Below are positions 53,127 to 62,416 of a DNA stretch of 64,000 bases, piece after piece. The position numbers were made by a program, and so were the translations under genes. Each line of letters starts with the position of its first letter. Position 1 is the first letter of the stretch. The notes beneath the pieces were generated by a model. That model ran no database searches. It was not told where the DNA came from and saw only the letters and a program-made list of their open reading frames with translations. The stretch lies in contig CAWDLZ010000011.1 in the NCBI GenBank assembly GCA_963803265.1, positions 62,001 to 126,000 on the forward strand. The letters run 5' to 3'. The DNA is from CAIKMD01 sp963803265. Lineage in GTDB: Bacteria > Pseudomonadota > Alphaproteobacteria > ATCC43930 > CGMCC-115725.

Positions 53127-53225
53127 TTATCGCTTTGACCACCACGATAGCCAAGCCAGCGTCACCATGAATACGAGAGCGCTAGAAACCACCAAAACCA
53201 GATAGGCCGTTTCGCCCGTCGTCAT
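53127..53225 (-). CDS. 32-aa single-helix membrane peptide
   Basis: The frame encodes MTTGETAYLVLVVSSALVF followed by a helix end and SWWSKR. It is a single transmembrane helix with a basic, Trp-rich C-terminus, as in CydX- or CcoQ-type small subunits. A strong ribosome site (GGGAGG) precedes it, and a perfect FNR/FixK box lies 55 bp upstream. It is too short for standard gene callers. The role is unknown; it may be a small subunit of an oxidase or another membrane complex. Confidence 0.62.
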   Translation of the reverse strand: MTTGETAYLVLVVSSALVFMVTLAWLSWWSKR

Positions 53226-53280
53226 GTGACACCTCCCTTACCAGGACGGAAGAATCTCGCGCAAGGACCGCGGCACCACC

Positions 53281-53294
53281 TTGATCTGGATCAA
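53281..53294 (-). promoter_or_regulatory. Perfect FNR/FixK box
   Basis: TTGATCTGGATCAA is the ideal TTGAT-N4-ATCAA palindrome. Its centre is 62 bp before the start of the 32-aa peptide gene; a start site at about 53246 would fit class II activation. Confidence 0.8.
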
Positions 53295-53556
53295 AGTTTC
53301 AACCGTTAGTCCAGGCACTCCCAGTAGCGCCGCGACGCGAGGGCAAGACGTAAAAGATGCTCATCTGCAGCGCCCACATGAAGCGACGTGATAGGCGGGC
53401 TGCGCCTCGGGCGAGATAATCACTGAGCGGCGCGCTGGCTTGTCGCATAACGGAGTGGACGAATGCCTTGATCATCGCGGCGGGCTTCCGCCATAGTGCG
53501 GCAACGGAGGATGTCCTCGATGCACTGGATTTGGCCACAAAAAACCATAGCCGATA
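53295..53556. other. Intergenic stretch without a supported gene
   Basis: An open frame exists on the minus strand (53299-53598), but its composition looks non-coding and it overlaps the next small gene. I see no RNA structure or promoter motif beyond the box at 53281. Confidence 0.4.
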
Positions 53557-53763
53557 TTGAGAACCAGCATCGCTATTCGCTTCGGTCGATTGGTGCATTG
53601 GGCGGCGGTAGCGCTCGTCGGCGTGCTGTGGCTTGGCGAGTTCGTCGGAATCGTCTTCGGCTACTGGTCGAACAGTTCATTCGACATCGGAATCATCGTC
53701 CTCGTTGGCATCGCGGTGCTCCTGATCGCACGGGGCCTGCGCTATGTTTTCTCCAACGAATAG
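53557..53763 (+). CDS. Small membrane protein, 68 aa
   Basis: The protein reads MRTSIAIRFGRLVHWAAVALVG..., with two hydrophobic helices (VHWAAVALVGVLWLGEFVGI and DIGIIVLVGIAVLLIARG) and a short polar tail. The start is a TTG at 53557 without a clear ribosome site; GTG 13 codons in is possible. Two-helix proteins starting FGRLVHW are common small alphaproteobacterial proteins. The function is unknown. Confidence 0.55.
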   Translation: MRTSIAIRFGRLVHWAAVALVGVLWLGEFVGIVFGYWSNSSFDIGIIVLVGIAVLLIARGLRYVFSNE

Positions 53764-53898
53764 CGAGTGGCGACCGATCGGGAGACTTCCTCTTTACCAG
53801 GATTTCGGTGTATCAAGAAGCCGTTTGCCGCTGCCACTTGGGCTTAAGGCAAGCCGAGACCATGCGGCAGAAAGCGACCGATAGGAAGCGAGCGTGCC

Positions 53899-55167
53899 AT
53901 GACGCCAGAAGAGAACGAACGTCTCGTGCGGGTCGGCCGCGGCCAGCCCGCCGGCGAAATGCTGCGACGATTCTGGCAGCCGGCGCTGCTCTCGTCCGAA
54001 CTCGCCGACCGCGACGGCGCGCCGGTGAGAGTTCGGCTGATGGCCGAGGATCTGGTCGCGTTTCGCGATTCCAATGGCCGCGTCGGGTTGGTGGATGCCT
54101 ATTGCCCGCATCGGCGCGCGCCGCTGTTCTTCGGTCGCAACGAGGACTGCGGTCTGCGCTGCGTTTATCACGGCTGGAAATTCGATATCGACGGCAATTG
54201 CCTCGAGACGCCGAGCGAAGCGGCCGACAGCAAGCTGAAAAACACGATCCATTTGACGGCCTATCCGACCGTCGAGCGCGGCGGCGTGGTGTGGGCCTAT
54301 CTCGGCCCGCGCGAGCAAATGCCGGCCCCGCCCGATTACGAATGGCTTCGCGTGCCCGCGAGCCATGCGTTCGTCACCAAATCCTACGAGCACTGCAACT
54401 ACATGCAGGCGCTCGAAGGCGGGCTCGATACATCACATTCGTCTTTCGCGCACAACAACTCTATCGGCAACACGCGCACGCTGCGAAATCGCGACGGCGC
54501 GCCGCGGACCGAGGTTGAGGTCGCCGATTACGGCTACACCTATATTTCCTATCGGAATCTGGACGACGAAGGCGACTACGTGCGGGTCTATCACTTCGTC
54601 ATGCCGAACCAGCAGATGCGGGGCGCGATCACCGATTGGCTCGGCGGACGGGCCAGGCTCCCGAAGCTCGACGGGCATCTCTGGGTACCGATCGACGACG
54701 AGAGCACCTATGTCTTCAATTGGTGCCACGGCTACGATGAATCGGTGACGATCACGCCGCAAGACCATGAGAACTTCGAGGCCGCCGCGGGCCGCGGCAA
54801 GGACGATTTCATTCCCGGCACCTACGTGCTGAAGCGCAATTCGTCCAACGACTACCTGATCGACCGTGCTGTGCAAAAGACAAGGACCTTCACCGGCATC
54901 GAGGGGATCAACACCCAGGACTACGCGATGCAGGAGGGGATGGGACGCATCAACGACCGCTCGAAAGAGCATCTCGGCACGTCGGACCGCGCGATCGTCG
55001 TGATGCGGCGGCTTCTGTTCGACGCCATCGACGCCGTGGCGGCGGGAAAGCCGCCGCTGGGGCTCGACCCGTCAACGCATCGGAATATTCGACCGCATGA
55101 CGGCATCGTTCCTCGCGGCGGGCATTGGCGCGACACCTTCGTCAAGGACCTTATCCCGAAGTGGTGA
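53899..55167 (+). CDS. Rieske-type non-heme iron oxygenase, alpha subunit
   Basis: A 422-aa oxygenase subunit. The N-terminal Rieske domain has DAYCPHRRAPLFFG (C-x-H) and GLRCVYHGWKFD (C-x2-H). The catalytic domain has LEGGLDTSHSSFAHNN, giving the D-x2-H-x4-H mononuclear iron site. The length and order match phthalate 4,5-dioxygenase-like or O-demethylase-like enzymes that work as homotrimers. The substrate is unknown. An exported binding protein follows after 20 bp, suggesting uptake and oxidation of an aromatic compound. Confidence 0.9.
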   Translation: MTPEENERLVRVGRGQPAGEMLRRFWQPALLSSELADRDGAPVRVRLMAEDLVAFRDSNGRVGLVDAYCPHRRAPLFFGRNEDCGLRCVYHGWKFDIDGNCLETPSEAADSKLKNTIHLTAYPTVERGGVVWAYLGPREQMPAPPDYEWLRVPASHAFVTKSYEHCNYMQALEGGLDTSHSSFAHNNSIGNTRTLRNRDGAPRTEVEVADYGYTYISYRNLDDEGDYVRVYHFVMPNQQMRGAITDWLGGRARLPKLDGHLWVPIDDESTYVFNWCHGYDESVTITPQDHENFEAAAGRGKDDFIPGTYVLKRNSSNDYLIDRAVQKTRTFTGIEGINTQDYAMQEGMGRINDRSKEHLGTSDRAIVVMRRLLFDAIDAVAAGKPPLGLDPSTHRNIRPHDGIVPRGGHWRDTFVKDLIPKW

Positions 55168-55187
55168 GGCGCAATCCTAACGCGCCC

Positions 55188-56255
55188 ATGGGAGCGCGGC
55201 GAAGCCGGCGGGATTTCCTGCGCGGGAGCGCTGCCTTGGCGTTGCCCGCTCTCGGGCTGAATCTCAGAGGCGCTGCCGCCCAATCCGCGGATTGGCAAAA
55301 GACCTGGGATGAGACCGTCGCCGCGGCCGAGACGGAAGGGCAAGTGATCGTCTGCATGTCGCCGGGCACGGCGCGGCGAGACTTTCTGCTTAATCAGTGG
55401 AAAGCGGACTACCCGAAGATCGATCTCTCGCTCTCGACCGTGAGCGGGTCGAGCTTCGTCCCGAGGGTAATGACCGAGCGCGCCGCCGGACGCTATCTCT
55501 GGGACGTGTTCAATAGCGGACCGGCGACCGGCTACACCGCGATCCGAGGAGGGTTGCTCGATCCGCTGGCGCCCGAGCTGATCCTGCCCGAAGTGAAGGA
55601 TCCGGCGGTCTGGGGCGGATGGGATAACGCCTTCTACGACACGGAAAAGAAATACGTGCTCGCCCTCGTCGCCGACCTCTTGGCGCCCTACTACGACGCA
55701 AAGCGCATCCCGCCCGCCGAGGCGAAGAGCCTCGGTTTACGGCTTCTCCTGCAGCCTGCGTACAAGGGCAAGATCGTCTGGTATGACCCGCGCATCGAAG
55801 GCGCCGGCGCGACTTTCCTCGTGCGCTCCTCGACAAAGTCTTGGGCGACGACGGCCTGCACAAGGCGCTCGCCGACCAGCAACCGGTCTTCGTCGGCAAC
55901 TTGAACGACGCCTCCGAAGCGGTGGTGCGCGGCAAAGCCGCGATCGGGATGGGGAGCGACGGCGAAGGACGTCTCCCGGCAATATCTCGCGGCCGGTCTC
56001 GACATCGACATCCGTCCGCTGGGCAACACGCCGGAAACGGCATGGCTCGGCACCGACGGCACGACCCTCGCCGTCTTCAACCGTCGTCCGCACCCGAATG
56101 CCGCGCGCGTCTTCGTCAATTGGGTCATGACGCGCCGTATTTCCGCTCTGATGGCGAAAGCGACGGCTTACAATTCCCGGCGCTTGGATGTTCCGCCGCT
56201 CGACCCGGAATTCGGCGTGATACTGGGCGCCCATTACATCCAATCGGCGATTTAA
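55188..56255 (+). CDS. Extracellular solute-binding protein, family 1, Tat signal (compensating -1/+1 shifts)
   Basis: A periplasmic binding protein of the iron/spermidine class. The signal is SRRDFLRGSAALALPALG. The mature part has WDETVAAAETEGQVIV, DVFNSGPATGYTAI and NPxxARVFVNWVMTRR-like end motifs. Near 55828 one base is missing and near 55962 one is extra. With both corrected the frame reads LLDKVLGDDGLHKALADQQ and then KDVSRQYLAAGLDIDIRPLG, to a stop at 56255 (355 aa). No permease or ATPase genes follow, so it is an orphan binding protein here. Confidence 0.78.
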
Positions 56256-56387
56256 GAGAATGAAGCGCTTCTGCGCAAATGGATGGCGGAGGCCGCGAAC
56301 CTACAGCCGCAATGACCGGCCTGGCGCGCATCGCCGTTCGCGCCGGTGGAGCGGCGACCGGCCCAACCCGAAGCCTCTCGCCGCGGG

Positions 56388-57636
56388 TCAGGCAAGCGGT
56401 GTCACGATGGCCCGGCCAGCGTTAGAGATGAATATCTCCTCGGATTTCGTCATCGGCTTGTCGGCTAGGCGATCGGCTATCCAATCCGCCTGAAGCGTCT
56501 GCGGGTTCTCGCCGATCATCGAGGAAAGCGAACCATAGACGCCATGCCAGGCTCCCTCGTAGACGACGAACTGCCTGGGCGTCTTGACCAGCGAGAGTAG
56601 CTCGCGCGTATATTCGAGCGGCGAAAGCTGGTCGTCCTGGCCGGCAATGACCTGCATCGGCACTCGGATGTCCTTTGCCAAGGGGCGCAGGTCGAGCTTC
56701 ACGACCCACTTGTCGAACGCGCTGCTCGTCTTCGAAGCCGGCCATGTACATGAACCGCATCTTGAAGGACGGTGCGGCCAGGTTGAAGATGGTGTTGTGG
56801 CCCGGCTCGTGGCAGACCCCCGACTCCGATAGCGCCTTCACCCTCGTGCCCAAGGTCGCCGCGGCCTGCGTCGCGAAGAAGGTTCCCATCGAGGTGCCGC
56901 GCAACACGATCCGGTCCTTGTCGATGGCCTTGTGCGCGGCCAGGAACTTGTAGTTCGCTTCGGCAGCTTCCATGTGCGACGTGTGAGTGACATTGATGCG
57001 CCGCGCGAAGCATTCTCCCTGCCCCGGCCCGTTGACGGCGAAAACCGCGATACCCCGCTCCAGCAACTTGTCGCCATACATGGCGACCGAATTCTCCTTC
57101 GTGCCGTCCATTCCGCCGATGGCCAGAACGCAGGGGAATTTCTCGCCGCTCGCGGGCTTCCTCGGCAAGTGAAGATAGGCCGGCAAGGACTGCCCACCGA
57201 ACGGCACTTCGATCCGTTCGATCGGGTGCGGCGCATATTGGATGTACTTCGCGTAGCATTCGTTCATCTTCGCCTCGAGGTGCTCGAGTTGATCGTTGAG
57301 CTCGAAGATCGGCCAACGGGCGATCGACCACAGCAGCGCCGCAGTCAAATAGCTCTCGCGCGCAGCGACCCCGCGACCCTCTTTCTCGAAGGCGGCCGCC
57401 TTGGCCTCGCGGCGAGCCGCGGCAGATGCGAATTCGCGGTCGATATCGTTGATCTTCTTGATGCGCGCGGCCGTCAAGCGGAACTCGGCGAGCGCCTCGG
57501 GTCCCGCCGGGCCCGCGGTATAGGCGACACGCGCCTGATCGAACTCAACACCGACCTGGCTGACGACGGTATCGAGCAACCAACGCTGCTCCCTCCAGCG
57601 CCTTACGCGATTTTCGGCCTTGCTGCTCATTGCCAC
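56388..57636 (-). CDS. Alpha/beta hydrolase, FrsA/DUF1100-like (+1 frameshift)
   Basis: A two-domain protein: a helical cap (about 1-130) and a hydrolase core. The oxyanion region is CVLAIGGMDGTKE and the nucleophile elbow is LRGTSMGTFF (G-x-S-x-G). After a one-base frame change near 56721 come AFDKWVVKLDL, QVIAGQDDQLSPLEYT (Asp) and YEGAWHGVYGS (His). Correction gives 415 aa. It resembles 2,6-dihydroxypseudooxynicotine hydrolase-like C-C bond hydrolases. The 132 bp between it and the binding-protein gene hold nothing clear. Confidence 0.82.
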
Positions 57637-57692
57637 GATGTCTCTCCTTTTCTCGGTTGATCTATGATGCGTGTACGGTTCGCCGCTTCTAG

Positions 57693-59317
57693 CCGTTTGT
57701 ATTCACGAGCGTAGCGCGATTTTCGGCGCACCACGATTCTTTTGAAGTGTGACAAGGCTGATCCATCGCGTTCGTTACGACGCTGATCGGGATTTTATTG
57801 GGTCGAGGGCTGGAGGTTGCGGGAAGGGTTCGGCGGGGCACATCGCCCCGTGGGTCATGGTCCCGCAGCGGCGAAGCGGCCGGCGAGCAGCCGGAAGATC
57901 GCTGCGTCCGGGCAAGCTGTCGGCAGCCAGAGGCGAATTCGAGCGGCGCCCTCGACGACGCGGGCGGCGATCTTGATCAGCCGCAATCGCAGCGTCGTGA
58001 ACTCGGCCGTTCTCCAAGAGGAACGCTTGGGCGCGGCAGCGCGCAGAGTGAGAAGCAGCCAATAAGCCGCCGTGTGCAGGATGAGGCGCATCTGATTGGC
58101 CCGCGGGTCACGGCACGACGTACGATCCGAGGCGAGCTGGGCCTTGTGTAGCTTGATGAAGTTCTCCGCTTGGCCGCGGCCACAGTAGACTGTCTCATAG
58201 AGATGCTTGGCGCTGCCCTTGAGCGAGGTGACGACGTAACGGACATCGAGGCCGAGCTTCGTCGCCTCGATCCGGGCGACGACACGGCGCTGTCTTTGCC
58301 AACTCTTGGCGCCGTAACGCAGCGTGCTCCAGCGGCGCAGCTTCTCGGTTCCGGTCACCGCGCGCTCGACGCACACCGCGTCGGCAACCGACCGGATCAT
58401 GCCGGCGAGCACCGGGTTGCCGCCGAAGCCGAAGATGTAGCCAATCCCATTGGCTTCGCACCAATCCATCGCCTTGACTCGACCGTAGTGGCTGTCACCG
58501 CGCACCAGGATGTTGACCTTCGGCCAGTGCCGGCGAATGCGGGCAATGACATGCTTCAGGATCGTGCGCACTTCGATCCCGCCCGGCGTCTTGCCGCTGC
58601 GCAGGATGACGGCAACGGGCTTGCCGCTCGTCCCCTCGTAGATATGGATCGGCAGGAAGCAGCGTTCGTCGTAATGCGCGTTGAACAGCGATAACTGCTG
58701 CCGGCCATGCACCGCGTCGAAGGTGTCGTCGATGTCGAGAATAATCGAAGCCGGCGCCCGCGCGTAACTGGCACAGAACTGATCCACCAGCGCCAGCATC
58801 AGTCGCGCGATCTCGATCCGCGACGGCGCATTCTCCAACCGCGACATGGTCGGTTGCGCGCACAGCGCCTCGCCGCTTCCCGGTGCTCGGCCCACCGCCA
58901 TCTTGAATACCGGGTCGTCCCGCAGTTTGTTGCAGTCGTTGGCGTCCTCGTACCCCGCCGCGATCGCAAACATCCGAAGCCGCAGCATCTCCTCGACCGT
59001 GTGATCGATGCGATCGGAATCACGGCGATCCTTCAGGCAGGTCGCGAGGCGCGCTGCAACGCCCAGATGCCGCTCGACCCCGCGCAGCAGCAGCACGCCC
59101 GCATCCGACGACAGCATCCCGCCGTCGAAAGCTACGCTCACTTTCTTGCGGCAAATCGCTGGCAGGGAAAACGGCAGGAGGTTATCTTTGTTCATGGCGG
59201 ATGTGGCGCTCCGTGATCGCGGCTTCGACTCTGTCCTGACAACAGAATCATGCTCGCAATCAGCGGCTTACGCTACATCCGCCAGCCTACAATCGCTCCC
59301 GTCGTGAATAAGGCGGG
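57693..59317 (-). mobile_element. IS1380-family insertion sequence, copy 2
   Basis: A 1,625-bp element in reverse orientation to copy 1, flanked by CTAG at 57689-57692 and 59318-59321. It carries the same imperfect terminal repeats with TATTCACGA and is identical to copy 1 except for six bases. The right CTAG supplies the TAG stop of the truncated luciferase-like gene. Confidence 0.93.
57855..59195 (-). CDS. IS1380-family transposase, copy 2 (full length)
   Basis: A 446-aa DDE transposase with the full C-terminus (ARIRLWLPTACPDAAIF... ending GRFAAAGP), which copy 1 lacks. The catalytic parts are ILDIDDTFD, LVRGDSHYG and GRGQAENF. It has N where copy 1 has D two residues before the LVRGD motif (WPKVNILVRG). 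It is the likely source of active enzyme for both copies. Confidence 0.93.
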   Translation of the reverse strand: MNKDNLLPFSLPAICRKKVSVAFDGGMLSSDAGVLLLRGVERHLGVAARLATCLKDRRDSDRIDHTVEEMLRLRMFAIAAGYEDANDCNKLRDDPVFKMAVGRAPGSGEALCAQPTMSRLENAPSRIEIARLMLALVDQFCASYARAPASIILDIDDTFDAVHGRQQLSLFNAHYDERCFLPIHIYEGTSGKPVAVILRSGKTPGGIEVRTILKHVIARIRRHWPKVNILVRGDSHYGRVKAMDWCEANGIGYIFGFGGNPVLAGMIRSVADAVCVERAVTGTEKLRRWSTLRYGAKSWQRQRRVVARIEATKLGLDVRYVVTSLKGSAKHLYETVYCGRGQAENFIKLHKAQLASDRTSCRDPRANQMRLILHTAAYWLLLTLRAAAPKRSSWRTAEFTTLRLRLIKIAARVVEGAARIRLWLPTACPDAAIFRLLAGRFAAAGP

Positions 59318-59711
59318 CTAGACTGCCGGCGCCACTTCGGTCGCGAAGAGGCGCAGGCTGTTCAAGACGGCCTCGTGCGGCAGCATGCCGATCCTAAAGC
59401 GGATGATCGCGCCGCCGATGCCTGCCGCCTTGAGGCGCCGGAAATGTTCGCGAACGCCGTCCGGCGTCCCGAGCGCGATCGCCTTTTCCTCGGTTTCGGC
59501 GATGGAGACGTTGCGCCAAACCCAGCTTTCGTCGATCGTTCGGGCGATCTTTTCCTCGTCGTGACCGGCCTCGCGCATGGCCGCGCGCACGAGGTTCAGC
59601 CGGTCCAGGATGACCTCCTCGCGCAGCGTGCCGCGGCCGAGCCCGACCATCATCCGGCCACGGGTGCGATTGTCGAGCAGGCAAAATCTGCTCGGCGAGC
59701 CGCGTCAGCAT
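59318..59711 (-). pseudogene. C-terminal part of a luciferase-like monooxygenase (LLM), truncated
   Basis: The fragment reads MLTRLAEQIL then, after a one-base frame change near 59685, LLDNRTRGRMMVGLGRGTLRE and a helical C-terminus ending FATEVAPAV. The G-R-x-M-x-G-x-G-R-G pattern is the flavin-binding strand of bacterial luciferase-family enzymes. The first 60-90 residues of the barrel are missing; upstream sequence does not continue the fold. The stop TAG lies in the CTAG flank of IS copy 2. Rearrangement, not the IS itself, removed the 5' part. Confidence 0.65.
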
Positions 59712-59763
59712 CGGTTCCGGCGGTTCGCGCGACGCTCATCCCGTTCCCCCTGGTCGGGTCCCG

Positions 59764-59985
59764 GCTTTTGCCGCGGCAGGCCTCGACCCTTGGCCCGAGT
59801 ATAGCGAAAACGCCGGATGGAGCGGCCGGTCTTCTTTCGCGGGCCGCCTCGGCATGGCGGATCATTGGCGCGCCGGCTACAAGGGTGCCCTTCAGACGCT
59901 CGGCCACGGCGAAGCGTTCGCGCGGCCGGACGATCCGGAAAGCTATCGTGCCTTCGACTTTGCCGAAGACGATCTCGAACGATAA
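59764..59985 (+). pseudogene. Possible C-terminal remnant of a patatin-like (DUF3734) protein
   Basis: The open frame contains GMADHWRAGYKGALQTLGHG followed by DDPESYRAFDFAEDD and a stop at 59983. MxxHWxAGYxxALxTLxHP and the FDF end resemble the tail of DUF3734 patatins. There is no start or upstream domain. It faces the truncated LLM gene, which marks a junction near 59.75 kb. Confidence 0.3.
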
Positions 59986-60020
59986 CCGGCGAGCCCGCCG
60001 GCCAACGAGGAGGTGAAGGG

Positions 60021-60800
60021 ATGCGATTGCGGGACAAGGTCGCGGTCGTCACGGGTGCAGCGAGCGGCATCGGCAAGGAGATCGCGCGCATTTATGCGCG
60101 CGAGGGCGCCAAGATCGTGATCGCCGATCTCAACCGGCAGGGCGCGGAGGCCGCCGCCGCCGAATTGGGCGGAGCCGGGCGCGCGATCGGCGTCGCCATG
60201 GACGTGACCAGCGAGCAGCAGGTCGAGGCCGGCATCGCCAAGGCGATCGCCGCATTCGGGCGAATCGACGTGCTCGTGAGCAATGCCGGAATCCAGACCG
60301 TGGCGCCGCTCGATGCGTTTCCTTTCGACCAGTGGAAACAGCTTCTCGCGATCCATCTCGACGGCGCGTTTCTTACGACGCGCGCCACGCTGCGGCACAT
60401 GTACGCGCGCAGCGGCGGCGGCAGCATCATCTATATGGGCTCGGTCCATTCCAAGGAAGCCTCGCCCTTGAAGGCGCCCTATGTCACCGCCAAGCACGGG
60501 CTGATCGGGCTCGCCAAGGTGGTCGCCAAGGAAGGCGCCAAGCACGGCGTCCGGGCCAACGTGATCTGCCCCGGTTTCGTCCGCACGCCGCTGGTCGAGA
60601 AGCAGATCCCCGAGCAGGCGAGGGAGCTCGGCATTTCCGAAGCCGACGTGATCAAGAAGGTGATGCTGAAGGACACGGTGGACGGCGAATTCACCACGGT
60701 AGAAGACGTAGCCGAAGCGGCGTTGTTCTTCGCGAGCTTCGAATCGAACGCGCTGACCGGGCAATCGCTCGTCATCAGCCACGGCTGGTTCATGCAGTAA
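60021..60800 (+). CDS. SDR oxidoreductase, 3-hydroxybutyrate dehydrogenase-like
   Basis: A 259-aa NAD-dependent short-chain dehydrogenase. The cofactor motif is TGAASGIGKEIA, the NAG motif is VSNAGIQ, and the catalytic set is YMGSVHS, then PYVTAKHG (Tyr and Lys). ANVICPGFVRTPLVEKQIPEQA is typical of D-3-hydroxybutyrate dehydrogenases, which feed on polyhydroxybutyrate breakdown. A GAGGAGG-like ribosome site precedes the ATG. Another SDR substrate cannot be excluded. Confidence 0.88.
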   Translation: MRLRDKVAVVTGAASGIGKEIARIYAREGAKIVIADLNRQGAEAAAAELGGAGRAIGVAMDVTSEQQVEAGIAKAIAAFGRIDVLVSNAGIQTVAPLDAFPFDQWKQLLAIHLDGAFLTTRATLRHMYARSGGGSIIYMGSVHSKEASPLKAPYVTAKHGLIGLAKVVAKEGAKHGVRANVICPGFVRTPLVEKQIPEQARELGISEADVIKKVMLKDTVDGEFTTVEDVAEAALFFASFESNALTGQSLVISHGWFMQ

Positions 60801-60969
60801 GTTCCGCCATCCCTTCACGCCGGTTGCCGTAACTGTCTATGAGGCAGATTCCATGGTAGTTTCATTCGTCTGCGGGAGCCGCGATTAAACTCACTTCGTT
60901 GGGGGCATCTCGCGGGCCTCGGATGCGCGGCCTTCGACGCCGAACGTCCGCGACACACGGAGATCGCGA

Positions 60970-61602
60970 ATGACTGAGGACGCCACATCCCGCGACGCAG
61001 CCGCGGCAAACCACGTCCGCGATATTTTCTCCCGATCGATCGATTTGAAACGAACGGTCATCGAGCGCCACTGCGGGGACGTGGTCGTCATGGCCAAATT
61101 ATGCGTCCGTTCGCTTGGCGCAGGCGGCAAGCTGCTGCTCTGCGGCAATGGCGGCTCCGCGTCCGATGCGCAGCATCTCGCGGCGGAATTGCTCGTGCGG
61201 CTTCGGCCCGACCTCGATCGCCAGGCGATACCGGCCATCGCGCTGACCATGGACAGCTCCTCGATGACGGCCTGTGGGAACGACTATTCCTTCGAGGTTT
61301 TCTTCGCCCGCATGGTCGAGGCGCTCGGCAAGCCGGGCGATGTGCTTCTCGGCATCACGACCTCCGGCAGATCGCCCAATATCCTGAAGGCGCTCCAGAC
61401 CGCGCGCCGGATCGGCATGACCACGATCGGGTTGCTGGGCGGCAGCGGCCCGGCGCCACAGTACTGCGACGCCTCGCTGGTGGTGCCATCGTCCGAGACC
61501 GGCCGCGTTCAAGAGGTCCACATCACGGCCGGCCACGCCTTGATGGAACTCATCGAGGATGGGCTTTTGGCCAACGGCTTCCTGGCGCGCGCCGGCGAAT
61601 AG
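60970..61602 (+). CDS. SIS-domain phosphosugar isomerase, GmhA-like
   Basis: A 210-aa protein similar to D-sedoheptulose 7-phosphate isomerase, which starts heptose synthesis for lipopolysaccharide. The motifs are CGNGGSASDAQHLAAELLVRL, GITTSGRSPNILKAL and a late EVHITAGHALMELIED. The start at 60970 follows a ribosome-site-like CGGAG. It stands alone, with no gmhB or hldE beside it. Family is sure; the exact sugar is inferred. Confidence 0.87.
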   Translation: MTEDATSRDAAAANHVRDIFSRSIDLKRTVIERHCGDVVVMAKLCVRSLGAGGKLLLCGNGGSASDAQHLAAELLVRLRPDLDRQAIPAIALTMDSSSMTACGNDYSFEVFFARMVEALGKPGDVLLGITTSGRSPNILKALQTARRIGMTTIGLLGGSGPAPQYCDASLVVPSSETGRVQEVHITAGHALMELIEDGLLANGFLARAGE

Positions 61603-61753
61603 GCCCGCAATCGAGCCGCGGCGAAAGGGCGCTGGAACGCGGCCGCGAAGATAGGATTTGGCCGCCGCCGAGAGTAGGATGCCCGCGCAGTACAGGTTGC
61701 GGCGCCAGCGACCCGCGCCAGCTCAATGATAATCTTGGGGAGGCGCAGCGCCG

Positions 61754-62401
61754 ATGGCTTCGATCACCAAACTCGATCAACCTGCCAAGTACTGGGACCG
61801 CCTCTTCGCGCCCAGCTCGTGCCTCGCCATGATCACGACCGTCGATGCGCTGGGCCGCGTCAACGCCGCCTCCTACGGCACTTGCACGCGGGTTCATCAC
61901 GAGCCGGTTTATATCGCCTTCACCGCCAATATCGGCGCCGACAACGCCAATAATGCGGTCGCGATCGGCGAGTTCGTGGTCAATCTGCCGCGCTTCGAGC
62001 GCCGCAGCCTCGAGCAGGTGCGCGTGGTCGGCCTGCCCTTCGCGCCCGGCGTAAGCGAGCTCGAGAAGGCCGGGCTCACCGCCCTGCCCTCGACCCTCGT
62101 CAAGCCGCCGCGGATCGCGGAATGCCCGCGCCATTTCGAATGCCGGGTCGAGTGGACCAAGGAATGGTCCGGGCGCCTCATGATCGTGGGGCTCGTGGTG
62201 GCGGCCTCGGTCGACGCCGATTGCGTGGACGGTGAAGGCTATGTCCTCTGGGACAAGGTCAAATCCGCGCATTATTGCGGCGCGCCCTATGGCGGGCGGT
62301 TCGTCGCGGCCTATGAGACGATGGCGGTGGACGTTCCCTATGATGGCCCCGAGGTCGCGGCGTTCTTGGCGCGCGAGCGCGCGATGTTCAAAGGACACTG
62401 A
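61754..62401 (+). CDS. Flavin reductase-like domain protein
   Basis: A 215-aa split-barrel FMN protein (PF01613). CLAMITTVDALGRVNAASYGTCTRV is split by the flavin turn, FTANIGADNANN and AIGEFVVNLP follow, and HFECRVEWTKEW comes later. Such proteins supply reduced FMN to monooxygenases or act as FMN-dependent oxidoreductases. The following MetE-like gene starts 15 bp later, so they are likely cotranscribed in a catabolic operon. Confidence 0.87.
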   Translation: MASITKLDQPAKYWDRLFAPSSCLAMITTVDALGRVNAASYGTCTRVHHEPVYIAFTANIGADNANNAVAIGEFVVNLPRFERRSLEQVRVVGLPFAPGVSELEKAGLTALPSTLVKPPRIAECPRHFECRVEWTKEWSGRLMIVGLVVAASVDADCVDGEGYVLWDKVKSAHYCGAPYGGRFVAAYETMAVDVPYDGPEVAAFLARERAMFKGH

Positions 62402-62416
62402 GCGCGGGAGGAAAAA

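Noticed and set aside
53299..53598. 99-aa minus-strand frame upstream of the small membrane gene
   Set aside because: No recognisable motif, unusual composition, and overlap with the better-supported gene at 53557.
36931..57688. Firm call of a composite transposon
   Set aside because: CTAG flanks every IS end, so the target duplication cannot show that the pair moved as a unit; kept as a hypothesis only.
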